NCBI RefSeq assembly: GCF_003992595.1
Contig: NZ_RZNA01000019.1
Span: forward strand, 1-63,470
DNA: 63,470 nucleotides
Origin: Flagellimonas oceanensis
GTDB lineage: Bacteria; Bacteroidota; Bacteroidia; Flavobacteriales; Flavobacteriaceae
Direction: 5' to 3'
Within the stretch, counting starts at the first letter, position 1. Each line of letters starts with the position of its first letter. The notes below the pieces were generated by a model. The model saw nothing but the letters and a program-made list of their open reading frames with translations. It was not told where the DNA came from and did not search any database. Both the position numbers and the translations under genes were made by a program. Below, piece by piece: positions 8,134 to 17,215 of the stretch.

Positions 8134-8379
8134 ATGGAGTTCAAAGTTGAACTTCTTGAGGACATTAAAGAACTACTGGAGAACAACAATGGCAGATCGG
8201 GCAAGAAATGGCTCAGGTCCAATGAGGTCAGGGAACTACTGGACATATCCCGGGGCACCTTGCAGAACCTTCGCATCAACGGGACCTTGCCCTATACCCG
8301 GATAGGTGGGGTACTGTACTATGACCATAACGAGATCATAGAGGTATTGGAACGCAACAAGGTGAATCCAATATTCTGA
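8134..8379 (+). CDS. Excisionase-like helix-turn-helix protein
   Basis: An 81-residue protein. The ATG at 8134 is preferred over upstream in-frame starts because MEFKVELLEDIKELLEN is the usual beginning of this family and the preceding residues look random. A MerR/Xis-type winged HTH follows (WLRSNEVRELLDISRGTLQN then LRINGTLPYTRIGGVLYYDH). Such proteins are found at the head of Bacteroidetes conjugative elements, acting in excision or regulation. The two long palindromes upstream are candidate targets. The next gene on the same strand is a broken HTH protein. Confidence 0.75.
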   Translation: MEFKVELLEDIKELLENNNGRSGKKWLRSNEVRELLDISRGTLQNLRINGTLPYTRIGGVLYYDHNEIIEVLERNKVNPIF

Positions 8380-8412
8380 TCTGATTTTAAGGATGTAATC
8401 TATATCTGGAAT

Positions 8413-8918
8413 TTGAACGGATTCCTTGATCAGGTATCAATGGATGGCCGTATGAGCCCCAGTCATGTCAGTATGTACCTAACCTTGTTCCTTTGTTGGA
8501 ACAGGGGTTATCTTAAATCTGAATTTCACATCAATCGGGAAGCGCTAATGAAATTGTCCAAGATCAGTCCCACCGCCACGTATGATCGTTGTATCAAACA
8601 ATTGGACCACTGGGGCCACATTGTGATCAACCTTCCCATAATCCCAGCAAAGAGAGCAAAATCAAGATGTTCAATTTTGGAACAAGTACCGAATAGGCCC
8701 TGAACAGCTACTGTGATAAAGATCGAACAAGGGGCATACAAGTTTTGATACGTAATAATAAACAATCCTTAAAAGAAACAGAAAACCATGGCGAACCTGA
8801 AAATTTTAAAAATGAAATCCCGTTAGCCATGCAAAGAAAGTACAAGCTTTCCAAAGCTGTTCAATTCCAGGATAACCTGCAAACAGCTTCCGGAAAGGAT
8901 TATGGGGAACCGTTATGA
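8413..8918 (+). pseudogene. Broken HTH regulator gene of the conjugative element
   Basis: The first 75 codons read MNGFLDQVSMDGRMSPSHVS... then REALMKLSKISPTATYDRC, typical of an element-borne HTH protein that usually follows the excisionase-like gene. Near 8637 the expected continuation (NPSKESKIKMFNFGTSTE) is found in the next frame, consistent with a one-base deletion. That frame then meets a TAG at 8694, after which it stays open to a TGA at 8916-8918. That final stop overlaps the ATG of the next gene in an ATGA arrangement. The preserved ending shows this was one gene of about 168 codons, broken by a frameshift and a nonsense change. A sequencing error could explain one lesion but hardly both. 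Confidence 0.7.
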
Positions 8919-9577
8919 AATTGGATCATCCACATATCATTGACGAGGGTGGCCTTGCCTTTCACATAGGGGAACTTAAAGGGTCGCGGATCACCTACAA
9001 TTTCCAAAAAATGCTTGTATACTTGGAGGCCAAAGGGAAGCTGATGTTTGGGAAAAAATTCAAAATCCATGAAGATGATCATGATGTTCTATCGGCATTG
9101 TGCAATTACATCGTTCGGGATTACCAGGGCTGTAAAAAACATGGCTTAGACCCCAACAAGGGCTTGATGCTTACTGGCCCTGTGGGTTGCGGTAAGACAA
9201 GCCTGATAAGGCTATTGAGGTTCCTGGTTCCCTATCAGCGGCCCTATTCCGTCATACCAAGCCGAAACCTCGTGTTTGGTTTCAACCATATCGGCTTTAA
9301 GACCATTGAGGACTATGGCAGCAGCGACTATTTTTGCTTTGATGATATTGGTGTGGAACCGATGGGAAGGTATTTTGGGAAAGACTGTAATGTGATGGGT
9401 GAAATACTTTTGTCCAGGTATGAATTGTTTGTTGGTTCCAAGGTTCGTACACATTGTACCACCAATTTGAACGCCGGTGAACTGGAGGCATATTATGGGA
9501 AAAGGGTGAGGAGGCGAATGCGGCAAATGTTCAATTTGGTGGCCTTTGACAAAAAAAGTAAGGATAAAAGATCTTGA
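8915..9577 (+). CDS. DnaC-like AAA+ ATPase of the conjugative element
   Basis: A 220-residue P-loop ATPase. The Walker A motif GPVGCGKTS has its lysine at residue 94, and Walker B is YFCFDDIG with Asp143/Asp144. It resembles DnaC/IstB-type loaders, and Bacteroidetes conjugative elements often carry such an ATPase ahead of the tra genes. A role in replication or processing of the excised element is plausible, not proven. Its ATG overlaps the stop of the broken upstream gene (ATGA), so translation may originally have been coupled and may now be weaker. Confidence 0.8.
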   Translation: MKLDHPHIIDEGGLAFHIGELKGSRITYNFQKMLVYLEAKGKLMFGKKFKIHEDDHDVLSALCNYIVRDYQGCKKHGLDPNKGLMLTGPVGCGKTSLIRLLRFLVPYQRPYSVIPSRNLVFGFNHIGFKTIEDYGSSDYFCFDDIGVEPMGRYFGKDCNVMGEILLSRYELFVGSKVRTHCTTNLNAGELEAYYGKRVRRRMRQMFNLVAFDKKSKDKRS

Positions 9578-10178
9578 ACCATTTACCATCAAGGTTATTG
9601 GGATATCCATCACAATCAATAATGGTTTTTAAGTTAGCCCCTTCATTGCTTCCTGCTCTTCCCGGAAACTGGGAAAGCGGTATTGAACTTGAGCGATTCC
9701 GACCATACGGGGAATATCTTCGGAAAGATATGACTGTACCACCGCAGAAATAAACATGCCCTGGGCATGGTATGAAAAAATCCTTTACCCTTAAGCCATC
9801 CATTACCTTGGATGTAATCCATTTTGGAAAGACCATGTTTCAAGGTGTTATTCGTGGTCCACTTGTTTTATGCCATCAATAAACGGATTTCCGATATCCA
9901 ACCCTTTTTCAATATGAAATCTAAACAAATATCGCCCAAACTTTCAAGCAGTGGTGGTCCAAATTGACGTTTTGAGCCTTTTCGTTAGACCTTCATTTTC
10001 ATGTTATCAACATGTCTTCTGGGTTTTCAACTTCATATTGGTGCCATTTGTATGCAAATGGGCACATTTTGCACCAATTTATATGTTATCAACAAGATGC
10101 TGGTAATCAGTGTTTTGACCTGTTATTTCCAGTACTTTTCACATATCAATAATCGTCTAATTCCAAAGCGTTCACGAT
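9578..10178. other. 600-bp noncoding leader of the tra operon
   Basis: No ORF here resembles a gene. The right half contains two 11-bp direct repeats TGTTATCAACA (10002-10012 and 10084-10094). Between them is a strong stem-loop: GTGCCATTTG (10041-10050), loop TATG, CAAATGGGCAC (10055-10065) with one bulged G. A wider inverted repeat, TTGGTGC (10038-10044) and GCACCAA (10071-10077), nests around it. This is probably the control region of the transfer operon, or a replication/transfer origin. Confidence 0.6.
10002..10094. promoter_or_regulatory. Nested hairpin bracketed by TGTTATCAACA repeats
   Basis: Direct repeats of TGTTATCAACA 82 bp apart bracket a 10-bp stem with a TATG loop. TTATCAACA resembles the DnaA-box consensus TTATCCACA with one change. 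The site ends 85 bp before traE. Possible roles are an operator, a transcription attenuator for tra, or an origin element; the sequence alone does not choose among them. Confidence 0.45.
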
Positions 10179-10466
10179 ATGCGAAAATCACTGTTCATCA
10201 CCATCCTATTCTTATTTGTTTCCAGTTCCATTTTGGCCCAGATCGGGGGCATTGAGGATTCCGTCAATGACATTTCCGACACCATCCGGACCATCTTCCC
10301 CATCATATTGGGGGTCATCTTTTTGGTGGGCTTCCTGTTCAATGCCGGCCACTTCTTTGGCGAGAACGCCGACCTGAAGAAAGGCATTACCCGGGTATTG
10401 GTCTTTGTACTTATTGCCGGGGCCGTCGTTGGCATCTTTACCTATCTCATCGGAATCGTGGTGTAA
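10179..10466 (+). CDS. traE: Conjugative transposon protein TraE (DUF4134)
   Basis: A 95-residue membrane protein with an N-terminal signal-like segment (RKSLFITILFLFVSSSILAQ), a short polar stretch (IGGIEDSVNDISDTIR) and two transmembrane segments. This is the DUF4134 pattern of TraE from CTnDOT-type elements, comparable to a VirB2-like small inner-membrane component. It opens the tra block, and traF starts 1 bp after its stop codon. Confidence 0.85.
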   Translation: MRKSLFITILFLFVSSSILAQIGGIEDSVNDISDTIRTIFPIILGVIFLVGFLFNAGHFFGENADLKKGITRVLVFVLIAGAVVGIFTYLIGIVV

Positions 10467-10467
10467 G

Positions 10468-10746
10468 ATGAAAAAGTACGAGGTCTACCGAAATATCCGC
10501 AAGCGGGCCATGATCATGGGACTCCCCATCTCCCTGTTTGCCTTGATGATGGTATCCGTTATCGGTTCCATGTTGGTCATCCTATTTTCCTTCAGTTTTG
10601 GTGTCATCGTAGCCCTGCTGTTGTTCAATGCCCTATTGTTCGGGGCATTGGCCCAGTGGGTTAAAAACCCTCAATTACTTTCCGTTCAAAAGATCTTCCC
10701 CCACACCATCAGCAACAAAAAACTAAGCCTTTTTTTATATGAGTAA
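10468..10746 (+). CDS. traF: Conjugative transposon protein TraF (DUF4133)
   Basis: A 92-residue protein. The ATG at 10468 is chosen because it follows the traE stop immediately and gives the usual start MKKYEVYRNIRKRAM. Two closely spaced transmembrane segments (about 18-38 and 40-62) precede a C-terminal basic stretch ending KKLSLFLYE. This matches DUF4133/TraF, a VirB3-like partner of the TraG ATPase in type IV secretion. It overlaps traG by 8 bp, which implies translational coupling. Confidence 0.85.
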   Translation: MKKYEVYRNIRKRAMIMGLPISLFALMMVSVIGSMLVILFSFSFGVIVALLLFNALLFGALAQWVKNPQLLSVQKIFPHTISNKKLSLFLYE

Positions 10747-13159
10747 AATCAACCTCCAATCACATCACCCTATCCTGGACATCCAGAACCATGTGGTCTT
10801 CGCCAACAATGGCAATGTCGTGCTATGCTATGGGGCAGTCCTTCCCGAGATCCATTCCCTTTCTGAACAAGATTTTGAAGAACTGCACAGGATGTGGTTC
10901 CAAGCCTTCAAATCCTTGCCCACAAATACGGTCATCCATAAACAGGACATTTACCAAAAAGCGGGATATGATGCCCTACAATTGCCCAACCGGACCTTTT
11001 TGGAAAAGGCCACCCATAATTACTTCAAGGGACGAGAGCATTTAAGCCATCAAAGCAATCTGTTCTTTGTACTGCCCTTGGACAAGGCCCTCAACGCCGC
11101 CAAATATGTCAACCCGTTCCGTAAGGCCGAAAAGGGCCTCCACCGAAAACTGGATGTGCAGGTGGCAGGGTTCATCACAGCGATCAGTGATGCCGTCTCC
11201 TTTATCAATAACAGCCAACGCGTTTCATTGGTCCCAATGGAGCCCGCAGACATTCTCACCCATTCGAACAACTACTATAATGGCTTCAATCAAGATTTCG
11301 ATACCGATATATTATTGGATAAAGAACAAATAGAGATCGGTGACCATTATTTTGATGTGATGGCGGTCAACAATGAAGCTTGTTTTGGAGGACCTGTCCA
11401 GAGCAGCAAGACCCATGAAAAATTCACTTCGGATGATTTTAGCTTTCACCAAGGATTTATCGATGGGCTGGGATTGGACCTTGACCAGAACCATATTGTG
11501 AACCACATCCTCTATCTCGATGACAAAAACAAATGGCGCAAGCTCTTGGACAAAAAAGTGGAGGAGCTCGGCAAAAGCTCCAATTTCGGTTCCCAGAACA
11601 AGGTGGTCCTCAAAAAGGTCCAACATATCCTGGACCAAATCAACCATGATGATTCGTCACGCATCACCCGGGGACATCTCAATATCATTTTTTGGCATTC
11701 GGAAGCCGAACAAGTCAAACGAACAGCCTCCCAAATCAAGGCGGTTCTCAAGGAACTGGACATTATGCCCTACCATCCCAATGGGGAGGAACGCAAGCAT
11801 TACTTTTTGAATTCCCATCCCTGCCATGCCTCCAATTTCTCCAATGAAGATCTGTATGTAACAGATTTGAAGCATGCCCTCTGCCTGTCTATCAACAACA
11901 CCAACTATAGGTCTGATGCCACAGGTATCATCTTCAATGAGCGTCAACACAACATCCCGGTGCTGAAAGATGTATGGGACGAACGAAAGAAACGTATCAA
12001 GGCCCGGAACTTTGCCATTTTCGCCCCAACTGGGGAAGGAAAGTCTTTTTTGGCCAACAATATTCTACGGCAGTATTTTGAGCAAGGTGTCCGCCTTGTC
12101 CTTATCGATCTGGGAGGCTCCTATGCCAAATTTGCAAAACTCTATCCCCACCAGCATATCATCCTACGTTACGAACAGGGCAAGAATCTGGGCATTAACC
12201 CCTTTTATGTTTCTGAGGAAGCCGATCTGACCCCAGAGCTTTTGGAGGACCTTACCCTATTTCTCTTGGAACTCCTTGCAGCGAACAATCCTTCCAAATC
12301 CCAACAAGTGGCCATCAAAAAAGTCCTGCTCCTCTATTACCAAACCATTCGGCAAGACCACTCCTTAGCTTCGCTCTACCAGTTTGTCGACGACCAAAAA
12401 GATACGCTTATCCAAGAACTACAGATCAAGGAAGCGGACTTCAGTACCTATGACTTTTTACATATCCTCTCTGAATATGTGGAAGACGGTCTTTATAGCT
12501 TTCTGTTCCATACGGATGCCGACCGGACCTATACCATTGAGGACAAACGCCTGATCATCTTTGAACTGGACGAGGTCAGGGACAACAAGGAAATCCTCTC
12601 GGTAATGCTCAAGCTCATTAAATCGGCGATTCAACGGACCGTCTGGCGAAACCGCTTAGAGCGGGGCATTATCCTATTTGATGAATTTGCCAAGCAGCTC
12701 AAGTTCCCCAACGTCCTGGAAAGTGTGGAGTTCTATTACCAGGCCATCCGAAAACAGAACGGGGCCATTGGCATCATCCTGCAATCCATCAACCAACTGC
12801 CCCAGAATCCCACTTCGGCCAGTATACTGGAGAACACCCAGATCATATACAGTCTTCGCAACGAGAAAGGTTATGATGTACTACAGAAGCGGCTCAACCT
12901 CTCCGGCCATGACCTGAACCAACTCAAATCCATCCGTAACAACCTGACCGGGGAACGGAAGTATACCGAGATCTTTATCAAGATCGGGAAGGAGAGCAAC
13001 ATCTTTCGCCTGGAAGTCCCTCCCGAAGTCTATGCCGCCTATCTCACCGATGGCAGCGAAAGCACCGAGATCATGCAGTTTTATGAAGAAACCCAGGATA
13101 TGGAGCAAGCCATCAAAGCATTTATTCACCTCAAAAAGAACTCTTATGAAAACAAATAA
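10739..13159 (+). CDS. traG: TraG, VirB4-type conjugation ATPase
   Basis: An 806-residue ATPase that energises the mating channel. The Walker A motif APTGEGKS has its lysine at residue 435. Walker B is IILFDEFAK with Asp648, followed by the AIRKQNGAIGIILQSINQLP segment typical of the Bacteroidetes TraG/VirB4 family. The N-terminal 400 residues carry the usual VirB4 scaffold domain. Length and motifs are complete, so the gene looks functional. It overlaps traF by 8 bp and traI by 14 bp. Confidence 0.92.
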   Translation: MSKINLQSHHPILDIQNHVVFANNGNVVLCYGAVLPEIHSLSEQDFEELHRMWFQAFKSLPTNTVIHKQDIYQKAGYDALQLPNRTFLEKATHNYFKGREHLSHQSNLFFVLPLDKALNAAKYVNPFRKAEKGLHRKLDVQVAGFITAISDAVSFINNSQRVSLVPMEPADILTHSNNYYNGFNQDFDTDILLDKEQIEIGDHYFDVMAVNNEACFGGPVQSSKTHEKFTSDDFSFHQGFIDGLGLDLDQNHIVNHILYLDDKNKWRKLLDKKVEELGKSSNFGSQNKVVLKKVQHILDQINHDDSSRITRGHLNIIFWHSEAEQVKRTASQIKAVLKELDIMPYHPNGEERKHYFLNSHPCHASNFSNEDLYVTDLKHALCLSINNTNYRSDATGIIFNERQHNIPVLKDVWDERKKRIKARNFAIFAPTGEGKSFLANNILRQYFEQGVRLVLIDLGGSYAKFAKLYPHQHIILRYEQGKNLGINPFYVSEEADLTPELLEDLTLFLLELLAANNPSKSQQVAIKKVLLLYYQTIRQDHSLASLYQFVDDQKDTLIQELQIKEADFSTYDFLHILSEYVEDGLYSFLFHTDADRTYTIEDKRLIIFELDEVRDNKEILSVMLKLIKSAIQRTVWRNRLERGIILFDEFAKQLKFPNVLESVEFYYQAIRKQNGAIGIILQSINQLPQNPTSASILENTQIIYSLRNEKGYDVLQKRLNLSGHDLNQLKSIRNNLTGERKYTEIFIKIGKESNIFRLEVPPEVYAAYLTDGSESTEIMQFYEETQDMEQAIKAFIHLKKNSYENK

Positions 13160-13751
13160 GAATGTGTCCATCAGGAAAAACGCCCTAATCTTACTATTGG
13201 CCCTAACCACTACCCTATTACTGCCAGCAGGCGCTGCCTGCCAGGGGATGCCAGTGTATGACAATACGAACTTTATAAGTCTGACCAAGTCGTTGGTCGA
13301 ATCCGCCAAACAGACTTCGGAACTGTTAAAGACCGTAGCTTTTCTAAAAGAACAAAAGGACAACATTGTCAAGGTCAGCAATACGATCAAGCAATTGAAG
13401 GCCCTACAGGAGCTGACCAAGAACAATGAGATATTATTTCAGACCGTACAAAACGATTTGAGGGACATCTTGAATTCCCCTTATATCAAAGCGGGGGAAG
13501 TTGAACAGGTGTCCCATTCCTTTCAGTTGATCATGGATACCGCCATCGATGACCTGGACTTTGTCAACCAGATCCTGTCGAGTGATTTCCTGAAGATGAC
13601 CGATGCGGAACGCACGACCATTTTGATGGAAAAGAAAAAGCAGTCCCAAGAAATGGTGGCCGAACTGGAGGGCAAGACCAGGCGTTACCGGGAGATCATC
13701 TCCTTTCGCAAGATGCAAGATGTTATCAATAAGCGCGAAACGAACTACTAA
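13146..13751 (+). CDS. traI: Conjugative transposon protein TraI (DUF4141)
   Basis: A 201-residue exported protein. I take the ATG at 13146, inside the end of traG, because it gives a proper signal peptide (KNALILLLALTTTLLLPAGAACQ). The rest is helical with coiled-coil character (KSLVESAKQTSELLKTVAFL, then KEQKDNIVKVSNTIKQLKAL). This fits DUF4141/TraI, a VirB5-like periplasmic component. The traI stop TAA shares its last base with the traJ start (TAATG). The in-frame upstream extension to 13032 lies inside traG coding sequence and looks random. Confidence 0.82.
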   Translation: MKTNKNVSIRKNALILLLALTTTLLLPAGAACQGMPVYDNTNFISLTKSLVESAKQTSELLKTVAFLKEQKDNIVKVSNTIKQLKALQELTKNNEILFQTVQNDLRDILNSPYIKAGEVEQVSHSFQLIMDTAIDDLDFVNQILSSDFLKMTDAERTTILMEKKKQSQEMVAELEGKTRRYREIISFRKMQDVINKRETNY

Positions 13752-14590
13752 TGGCAGGTATATTCTTAGGTATCGGATTGGAATATGTGGATGCGGTCTT
13801 CCAGACCATCAAGGACAGCGATTTTTCACAGTACACCATTGTGGGGATGAAGGCCTTGGCCGTATTATTCTTTCTGATCAACATCCTCAAAAAATACAAT
13901 GAGGGCATCGCAACCACGGATGGCCACACCTGGGGCCTTACCCCCACGGAACTGGCCAAAAACTTTGCCATTGTGCTCATCGTCATCTTTTCCACAGAGG
14001 TATTGGAAGTCTTTGACGGCTTTTTGGTCGCCATTGAATCCCGGTACCGGGACACGGCTCCGGCACTCCTCCCCCTACAGCTCCAGGATGTGGACCTGGA
14101 ACGGGACGTGGGTGCCTTGGAAGCCGCCAAAAAGGCCATGGCCATCCTCTATGAGGCCCTTGTTACTCCCTTGTACGGTTTAAAGATGTTGGCCTTTATC
14201 ATAGGGGTCATCCTATGGCTGTTGGATATTTTCATCTATCCCCTGTTCTTGGCCGAACGGTATTTCCTATTGGGGATCATGCAGGCCTTTTTCCCTTTGG
14301 TCATCAGTTTGGCCGTATTCGAGAAGTTCCGCAATCTGGCCTATACCTATTTCAAGCTCTATGCCGGGGTCTATATGTTGGTACCGGCCTTTTTCTTGGT
14401 CAATGTCTTTGTGAACAACCTCTATACGGAGATCAACACCAACTTTTGGGGCAGCCTGTTCGGAACGGATTGGGGCAGTGAGTTTTTTGCCCCGGTCATT
14501 GAGCTGGGCTCCATTGGATTTATCGTTTTGCTCAAATTCAAACTATACCGGAAGGCCACGAGTTTTACGTTGCGCCTGTTCACCGGATAA
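13751..14590 (+). CDS. traJ: TraJ-like polytopic conjugation protein (VirB6-like)
   Basis: A 279-residue inner-membrane protein with about six hydrophobic segments (VGMKALAVLFFLINIL, FAIVLIVIFSTEVLEVF, MLAFIIGVILWLLDIFIYPL, LLGIMQAFFPLVISLAVF, GVYMLVPAFFLVNVFV, IGFIVLLKFKLY). It fits the TraJ/TrbL/VirB6 channel subunit by position and topology. It is shorter than CTnDOT TraJ, but both ends look intact and flavobacterial versions are often short. It starts on the last base of the traI stop. Confidence 0.8.
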   Translation: MAGIFLGIGLEYVDAVFQTIKDSDFSQYTIVGMKALAVLFFLINILKKYNEGIATTDGHTWGLTPTELAKNFAIVLIVIFSTEVLEVFDGFLVAIESRYRDTAPALLPLQLQDVDLERDVGALEAAKKAMAILYEALVTPLYGLKMLAFIIGVILWLLDIFIYPLFLAERYFLLGIMQAFFPLVISLAVFEKFRNLAYTYFKLYAGVYMLVPAFFLVNVFVNNLYTEINTNFWGSLFGTDWGSEFFAPVIELGSIGFIVLLKFKLYRKATSFTLRLFTG

Positions 14591-14602
14591 ACACCCATCA
14601 AA

Positions 14603-15229
14603 ATGAAAACACCTTTTACAAACATCCAACAGGTTTTACGGCTGAACCGATTTGTGGTCATGGGCCTGATCCTCATGACCGGTTTGGTCTGCATCATCTC
14701 GGTCACCCTAGTGGTCATAGTTCACAAAGAAAGCCTGAACAAGGCCTTTATGGTCAGTTCCGAAGGAGCCGTCATCCCACTTCAACTGGCTTCCCAACGG
14801 GAAAACCTGGAAGTGGAGGCTTTGGCCCATCTGGAACAGTTCCACGGCTGGTTCTATGGGGTAGAGGCCAACAGCTATGAAAAGAACATGGAAAAGGCCC
14901 TGTGGTTGGGCAATGCCTCGGTGGATGCCATCTATCGGCAAAAGAAGGCCGATGGCTTCTACAACCGTTTGCTGCAATACTCTCTGGTCCAACGAGTGGT
15001 ACGCATCGATTCCCAAATCGATATGGCCCAGGAACCTTATGCCTTTCAGGTCCGGACAGTGATCCGCATCAACCGAGGTGTCGTTACCGACACCTATGAG
15101 TTGATCACTACGGGTAAACTTATCATAGTGGAGCGTCATTTCCCCCACAACCCACATGGGTTGTTGATCACAGATTTTTTTGAAAACTCCCTCCGTAAAA
15201 TAGAAGATCATGAAACAAGAGAAGAATAA
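14603..15229 (+). CDS. traK: Conjugative transposon protein TraK (VirB8-like)
   Basis: A 208-residue protein with one N-terminal transmembrane segment (VVMGLILMTGLVCIISVTLVV) and a periplasmic domain of about 150 residues (EALAHLEQFHGWFYGVEANS, then YALVQ-like strands RVVRIDSQIDMAQEPYAFQV). This is the TraK topology and is analogous to VirB8. Placement between traJ and traM supports the call. It overlaps traM by 20 bp. No traL gene lies between them. Confidence 0.85.
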   Translation: MKTPFTNIQQVLRLNRFVVMGLILMTGLVCIISVTLVVIVHKESLNKAFMVSSEGAVIPLQLASQRENLEVEALAHLEQFHGWFYGVEANSYEKNMEKALWLGNASVDAIYRQKKADGFYNRLLQYSLVQRVVRIDSQIDMAQEPYAFQVRTVIRINRGVVTDTYELITTGKLIIVERHFPHNPHGLLITDFFENSLRKIEDHETREE

Positions 15230-16127
15230 GATTGTATTTGTATTGATCCTGGTGTGCGTGGTGCTCTTTATCGTGGCCTACTCCGTTCTCACCTTTGGCA
15301 AGGACAAGAAAACCGAACTCAAACCGGACCGCATCCCGATGCCCGATCTGGAGGAAAGCCAAAATGTGTATGAATCCAAGATGGAGGCCTTGGACGCCCT
15401 CAAAGAACAGCGCGAGACCACCGCTCCCCAAATCTATCCCGACCATATGGTCGATGACAAGGGTTATTTCAATCCCGATTATATGGAGTACGAGAAACAA
15501 CGTATCATCGATAGTGTCTATAACACGGGCAATTTGGCCCCGCACCGAAAACCCGCCCCAGCTTTGGACCTACCACCGACAAAGGATCCGCAAACCGAAC
15601 CGACCCCAATCAAAGAGCCCCTACCGGAGAGCTCCTTAACCGCTGCCGAAATGACTTTGGAACAGCAATTGTTCTTTGCCTCCCGACCCAAGGTTCCGGA
15701 ACAAAAAACCAATAATGGCATTTTGGTCGAAGTGGACGGCGAACAGGTCTTGCGCAAAAATAGCCGCATCCGGTTGCGATTGGTGGAGGCCGCCTCGATC
15801 AGCGGCCATCATTTCCAAAAATACACCACTTTGTTCGGTACCGTGCGTTTCCGACCCAATAGGACCCTCTTGAACATCACCCAAATCGACCATACTCCCC
15901 TGCAATGGGAAGCCTTTGACCTCCAGGATGGCCTTGCAGGGCTCTATCTGGAAAACTCCCTTAGGGAGGAAGCCACCCAAGAAGTGGTGGATGATATGGT
16001 ACAGGACATCAATATTGCGGGTCTGCCCCAAGCCAGGGGTCTAAAGAGCGTATTCCAACGCAGCCAGCGCAAGCAGAAAGTGACCGTCCTGGATGGCCAT
16101 CGCTTGCTGCTCAAACCAAAACAGTAA
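15210..16127 (+). CDS. traM: Conjugative transposon protein TraM (VirB10-like)
   Basis: A 305-residue protein with an N-terminal transmembrane anchor (IVFVLILVCVVLFIVAYSVL), a long proline-rich linker (about 100-150, KPAPALDLPPTKDPQTEPTP) and a C-terminal domain with NGILVEVDGEQVLRKNSRIR and FGTVRFRPNRTLLNI. This anchor-Pro linker-beta domain order is that of TraM, the VirB10-like bridge of the conjugation channel. The start lies within the end of traK, which favours coupled translation. Confidence 0.87.
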   Translation: MKQEKNKIVFVLILVCVVLFIVAYSVLTFGKDKKTELKPDRIPMPDLEESQNVYESKMEALDALKEQRETTAPQIYPDHMVDDKGYFNPDYMEYEKQRIIDSVYNTGNLAPHRKPAPALDLPPTKDPQTEPTPIKEPLPESSLTAAEMTLEQQLFFASRPKVPEQKTNNGILVEVDGEQVLRKNSRIRLRLVEAASISGHHFQKYTTLFGTVRFRPNRTLLNITQIDHTPLQWEAFDLQDGLAGLYLENSLREEATQEVVDDMVQDINIAGLPQARGLKSVFQRSQRKQKVTVLDGHRLLLKPKQ

Positions 16128-16143
16128 CATAAAAAACAGAACC

Positions 16144-16944
16144 ATGAAAAATCACACCCTTTATCCAGTTATCCTATTCCTCTTATACACCGTCCATGCC
16201 CCAAGCCAAACCTTGGATACCATCTATGCCAACGACCACCAGGTCGTTTCCCTTTCCTTTACGAATCCTATCCAAAAGGGCATGACCGGCTCCCCTGACT
16301 TTGCCTTCAATTTCAATAGGGAGCAAGCGGAAAACCTGGGGTTGCTACAAGGGGAAAAAGACCAGGAGAGCAATCTCTTGGTACGCACCACCACTGGCAA
16401 CCTCTATTCCTTCATTCTCGCCTATCGCGAAAATCTCCCCCAGTTGCATCATTTCATAAACCCCGACCAACGCTTGAAAAATCCTTTTCAACAACCTTCC
16501 CATAGCCCTGCAGATTCCATTCAGAAAATCCATATCGGGCAAGAAGAACAATTTACCTTACTATGCACCCAATTGCTACAAAGCAAGTCATCCTCCCACC
16601 GAAGCAAACACCAAAAAGGCATCAAGGTCAAACTCATGGACCAAGAATATCATGGTGATCATGTCTACATGGTCTATGAACTTAAGAATAGTTCCACTAT
16701 TCCCTATAAAATTGGTCAGTTCCAATTATCAAAGGTCTTGGGCAGCCCGAAACGTAAAGCCTCATATCAGGAATTGCCCATCACTCCCCTATTCGAGTTC
16801 CAAATGCCCCATCAAATCGGTTCGGGCACTTCCGTCCGCTTTGTGGTGGTGTACCCCAAGTTTACCTTGAACGCAGGGCAGCACTTACAGGTAAAGGTGT
16901 TGGAAGCTCAGGGAAGTCGTAATCTTACCTTAAAATTACGCTGA
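16144..16944 (+). CDS. traN: Conjugative transposon protein TraN (DUF4138)
   Basis: A 266-residue exported protein. The ATG at 16144 gives a clean signal peptide (YPVILFLLYTVHAPSQ) and is preferred over the in-frame extension to 16093 inside traM. The mature part has TLDTIYANDHQVVSLSFTNP at the N-terminus, the usual start of DUF4138/TraN, a VirB9-like outer-membrane-associated component. It closes the recognisable tra block. traO, traP and traQ homologues are not seen downstream in this window. Confidence 0.83.
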   Translation: MKNHTLYPVILFLLYTVHAPSQTLDTIYANDHQVVSLSFTNPIQKGMTGSPDFAFNFNREQAENLGLLQGEKDQESNLLVRTTTGNLYSFILAYRENLPQLHHFINPDQRLKNPFQQPSHSPADSIQKIHIGQEEQFTLLCTQLLQSKSSSHRSKHQKGIKVKLMDQEYHGDHVYMVYELKNSSTIPYKIGQFQLSKVLGSPKRKASYQELPITPLFEFQMPHQIGSGTSVRFVVVYPKFTLNAGQHLQVKVLEAQGSRNLTLKLR

Positions 16945-17215
16945 TCGCTATAGGATAGGTCCCTTGGATTCCCTTGAGTATTGGTTATGGAACCTGTGAA
17001 CCGATCTCCTCTCTTCACTATCATACTTACGATGGTCATAATCCATAAAACATTCCCAAAGGCCGATTTTCATCCAATCAAAGGCTATAATGTTCAGCTT
17101 GCGATACCTATTGATGGAACCCTTGTTGCCCAATATCCCTTATCAACCCATTTACTAAAAGTTCGTAATATTGCCGACCATCAAAAAAAGGCAAAACCAA
17201 ACCAAATCCCCTTTA

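Noticed and set aside
9531..9836. Minus-strand ORF of 101 codons in the tra leader region
   Set aside because: Partly antisense to the ATPase gene, composition unlike neighbours and no recognisable motif.
13751..14590. traJ as a truncated gene
   Set aside because: It is shorter than the CTnDOT protein, but start coupling, membrane topology and the clean end before traK argue for a complete short form.
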